NCBI GenBank assembly: GCA_009691805.1
Contig: SIAK01000010.1
Coordinates: 1-63,222, forward strand
Length of the DNA stretch: 63,222 nt
Reading direction: 5' to 3'
Source of the DNA: Phycisphaerales bacterium
Lineage (GTDB): Bacteria > Planctomycetota > Phycisphaerae > Phycisphaerales > SM1A02
Position numbers and translations under genes: made by a program. Of the stretch, positions 61,291 through 63,222 are shown in pieces; the first letter of the stretch is position 1, and the number at the start of each line of letters is the position of its first letter. The notes beneath the pieces were generated by a model. The model ran no database searches, was not told where the DNA came from, and saw only the letters and a list, made by a program, of their open reading frames with translations.

Positions 61291-62772
61291 TCATCCATTC
61301 CACTGCGCGAGGAGGGAAGCGAGGTCCGCACCGTCGGTGGTCGCGTCTTGCGTGAGGTCGCCGTCGTCGCTGCCCCATTGGTTCAGGAGGTGCGCGAGAT
61401 CTTGTGCGTCGACTTGTTGGTCGTTGTTGAAATCAGCGTCACTCGCGCCGCAGGCATCGGGGATGCCGTCGTTGTCACAATCTCGAGGTCCGATGCGCGC
61501 GAAGTACACATCTTGTTCACCGTTGTTTGTCGTGCAAAACGCGAGATTCGCGCCAAGCGCGTCGCTCCGCATATGGAAGTAGTCGCCCATCTTGTTCTGT
61601 TGCGGCCAACCAACAAACGAGTCGAACGCTTCCGTTCTTGCGATCGGCGTGCTCCATGATTGCCCTGCATCTGTCGACTGTGTTGTGTACAGCCTTGAGA
61701 TGTTGACGACGCCCGATTCATGCGTCGATAGATACGCGACATCGATTCTTCCACTCGGCGAGAGGCTCATCGTGCCCATCCAATTCCACGAGTTCGCATG
61801 CATTGCATCCGCGTTGACGCGGCTCGGGGCGCTCCATGTTGCACCACCATCGAGGGACCTGATGAAGTGCACATCCATTGGATCATCGATGCCCTTGACT
61901 GCGGGCGGATCAATCGACGCGAGAATATAGACAGCGCCATCGCCGCCTGCTTCAATCTGAGTTTGCCCTAGTAACCCCGCTGGATTCGGTCCTGCGGAGT
62001 ATCGCATCGGCCCTCCAAGGTTGATCGCCACGGCACTCTCAAATGTTGGAGTCGTGGACTTCACTTTCGCGTTCACGCTCCTGACGCAATACATCACGGC
62101 TAGGTTGAACGGGCTTGACTGAATTCCTGCGAGGAAGAGATCACCGTTGGGCGCGACACTCAAGGTGCCCCATCGCACAGGAGTTGGCATCGCAATGGGC
62201 GGCTGCCAGCTCAAGCCACCATCCACCGATCGACAGAATGGCGTCGAGGCATAACTTCCCGCAGCTGTGGACCAACATGCATACACATTGTCGCGTCCCA
62301 CACCAACGGTGCGATCAATTGTCATCCACGCTTTGTCACCACCGTAGGCAAAGGTTGGACCCGTCCATGTTGCGCCTCCGTCGCCGGAGAGAAATGAATC
62401 GCACTGGAAGTTGCCGCGCAAACTGTGATAGAGAAATGTGCCGTCCGCCCGCGCGTCGAGTACGGGATCGCTGCGAAAAATTCCGTTCGTGTGCGGGCCA
62501 TCGTTGTGCCATGTGCGTCCACCGTCAATCGTCGACGCGTAACCTGCCTCGCGGAAATTTGAGGTGACAGAATCAAACTGCCGCCAGCCAATCGCCATCC
62601 GTCTTGGATTCGTCGGGTCGACCGCAAGCGAGGGTTCATTCGCGGCATCGCCAAAAATGTTGACTCCCACAGCATCCACGTTCACTTGTGCGGGCGGTTC
62701 GGCGAAGGCGGAATTGCAGAGGAGCGCACAGGCGATGAGCTTGATGGCGTTCGACCGATGGCGCGTGATCAT
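61291..62772 (-). CDS. Secreted sialidase/BNR-repeat-like protein with dockerin
   Basis: 493 residues from the ATG at 62772, with a signal (LIACALLCNSAFA). It has several Asp-box-like repeats (STIDGGRTWHND, SGDGGATWTGP, SVDGGLSWQPP, SLDGGATWSAP, STDAGQSWSTP), the six-bladed beta-propeller pattern of sialidases and BNR proteins. The C-terminus has DCDNDGIPDACG and a dockerin pair (ADFNNDQQVDAQDLAHLLNQ, TQDATTDGADLASLLAQW). Sialidase catalytic residues could not be confirmed. It may be a binding or structural propeller. Confidence 0.87.
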   Translation of the reverse strand: MITRHRSNAIKLIACALLCNSAFAEPPAQVNVDAVGVNIFGDAANEPSLAVDPTNPRRMAIGWRQFDSVTSNFREAGYASTIDGGRTWHNDGPHTNGIFRSDPVLDARADGTFLYHSLRGNFQCDSFLSGDGGATWTGPTFAYGGDKAWMTIDRTVGVGRDNVYACWSTAAGSYASTPFCRSVDGGLSWQPPIAMPTPVRWGTLSVAPNGDLFLAGIQSSPFNLAVMYCVRSVNAKVKSTTPTFESAVAINLGGPMRYSAGPNPAGLLGQTQIEAGGDGAVYILASIDPPAVKGIDDPMDVHFIRSLDGGATWSAPSRVNADAMHANSWNWMGTMSLSPSGRIDVAYLSTHESGVVNISRLYTTQSTDAGQSWSTPIARTEAFDSFVGWPQQNKMGDYFHMRSDALGANLAFCTTNNGEQDVYFARIGPRDCDNDGIPDACGASDADFNNDQQVDAQDLAHLLNQWGSDDGDLTQDATTDGADLASLLAQWNG

Positions 62773-62813
62773 GCGTTCAAAGTAGCGCCAATTCTCGCCA
62801 CTGCAAATGCAAC

Positions 62814-62840
62814 GCAGCCCTGCGTGGTACGCAGGGCTGC
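62814..62840. other. Perfect 11-bp hairpin upstream of the propeller gene
   Basis: GCAGCCCTGCG (62814-62824) and CGCAGGGCTGC (62830-62840) are exact complements around TGGTA, 42 bases before the ATG at 62772. There is no T-run on either side, so it is not a typical terminator. A leader hairpin or operator is possible. Confidence 0.5.
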
Positions 62841-62854
62841 AGTGTTCAATCGAA

Positions 62855-63180
62855 TCGGGCTGGCGGGATTTGCTCGTCCGGTTCTTTCCCAGACGCCACC
62901 AGACCGCGCGGGCGAGTCTTCGAGAACGCTCTTGACGCATGCTTCATGCGGCAAGTCAGACCGATGGAGGAACGACAAAGCGGAAGGCGCTGCGCCATTG
63001 CGTCGCGAATTGCTCGAAGACTGAAGGCGGGATTTGCTCGTCCGGTTCTTTCCCGGACGCCACAAGACCGCGCGGGCGAGTCTTCGAGAACGCTCTTGAC
63101 GCATGCTGCATGCGGCAAGTCAGACCGATGGAGGAACGACAAAGCGGAAGGCGCTGCGCCTTCCGCTTTGACGTTCTGAA
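62855..63180 (-). repeat. ~163-bp tandem repeat seeded by the 3' end of tRNA-Pro
   Basis: Two units (62855-63018 and 63019-63180). The first begins with TCGGGCTGGCGGGATTTG, identical to the 3' 18 bases of the tRNA at 63181-63198. The second keeps the GGCGGGATTTG part. Within units CGTCCGG…CCGGACG (perfect in the second) and a GCGGAAGGCGC…GCGCCTTCCGC hairpin occur, the latter intact only in the unit next to the tRNA, where it may act as its terminator. Confidence 0.85.
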
Positions 63181-63222
63181 TCGGGCTGGCGGGATTTGAA
63201 CCCACGACCTTTTGACCCCCAG
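63181..63222 (-). tRNA. tRNA-Pro (GGG), 3' half; 5' half beyond the right edge
   Basis: Read on the reverse strand: anticodon loop CTGGGGG (anticodon GGG), stem arm TCAAA, variable loop AGGTC, T arm GTGGG-TTCAAAT-CCCGC, acceptor CAGCCCG and discriminator A. The 5' half, expected to start CGGGCTG, lies outside the window. CCA is not encoded. Confidence 0.88.

Noticed and set aside
62846-63205. 119-codon reverse frame over the tRNA-Pro repeats
   Set aside because: It starts inside a tRNA gene and runs through tandem repeats. Such frames are frequent false genes.

Overview
The window looks like chromosomal DNA of a Gram-negative bacterium of the Planctomycetota, most likely class Phycisphaerae. 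This is inferred from gene style, not from a marker gene. Five secreted proteins end in dockerin-like EF-hand pairs of the 'DLNGDGVVNGADLAILLNAWG' kind. Two tandem secreted paralogues end in a PTP…LLGLAGL…RRRR sorting tail, there is an OprB-like outer-membrane porin, and there are many lipoproteins. No rRNA, transposase, integrase, phage gene or CRISPR array was seen.

Layout. 1-9997: a HrpB-type helicase cut by the left edge, a LOG-family hydrolase, then folC, leuS, a large unknown lipoprotein and a DUF2314-like protein. 10105-11541: two tandem paralogues with the short C-terminal anchor, one with a leader hairpin that covers its ribosome-binding site. 11959-21100: a lipoprotein, a DUF58/transglutaminase pair, a PilZ-like protein, then divergent pabB and pyruvate phosphate dikinase. 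21108-21514: three tandem units of a structured repeat. 21805-25069: C-type-lectin/dockerin, CBM9-like and dockerin secreted proteins. 25248-30758: a glutamate-dehydrogenase-like protein lacking its catalytic lysines, a HIT protein, BirA and secreted unknowns. 31054-37284: ParA, a VanZ-like protein, a lipoprotein, MurJ and a coiled-coil membrane protein. 37285-37824: no clear gene, but a candidate structured RNA and a terminator. 37825-46548: an M16 peptidase pair, a secreted nuclease with dockerin, a DNRLRE-like dockerin protein and a Pro/Trp/Tyr-rich repeat protein. 47004-51592: recQ, two more loci of the structured repeat, tRNA-Cys and a Pro-rich protein. 51730-62772: cyclophilin, M48 peptidase with LemA, amino-acid permease, carbonic anhydrase, a Dabb-like lipoprotein, porin, SYLF lipoprotein, an FAD-dependent oxidoreductase and a sialidase/BNR-like dockerin protein. 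62855-63222: a ~163-bp tandem repeat whose units begin with the 3' end of tRNA-Pro(GGG), and the start of that tRNA at the edge.

How it fits together. Most genes are housekeeping or envelope functions in short, often overlapping operons: LOG/hrpB, DUF58/transglutaminase, HIT/birA, the M16 pair and permease/carbonic anhydrase all overlap by 4-17 bases. The accessory layer is the secreted dockerin and short-anchor proteins. The most unusual signal is a ~145-bp repeat in five copies at three loci. It folds into two 13-bp hairpins, each with a bulged A, plus a short third hairpin. One copy carries four compensatory base-pair changes in hairpin 2, so the fold itself appears to be under selection. 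One copy forms the last codons and stop of recQ.
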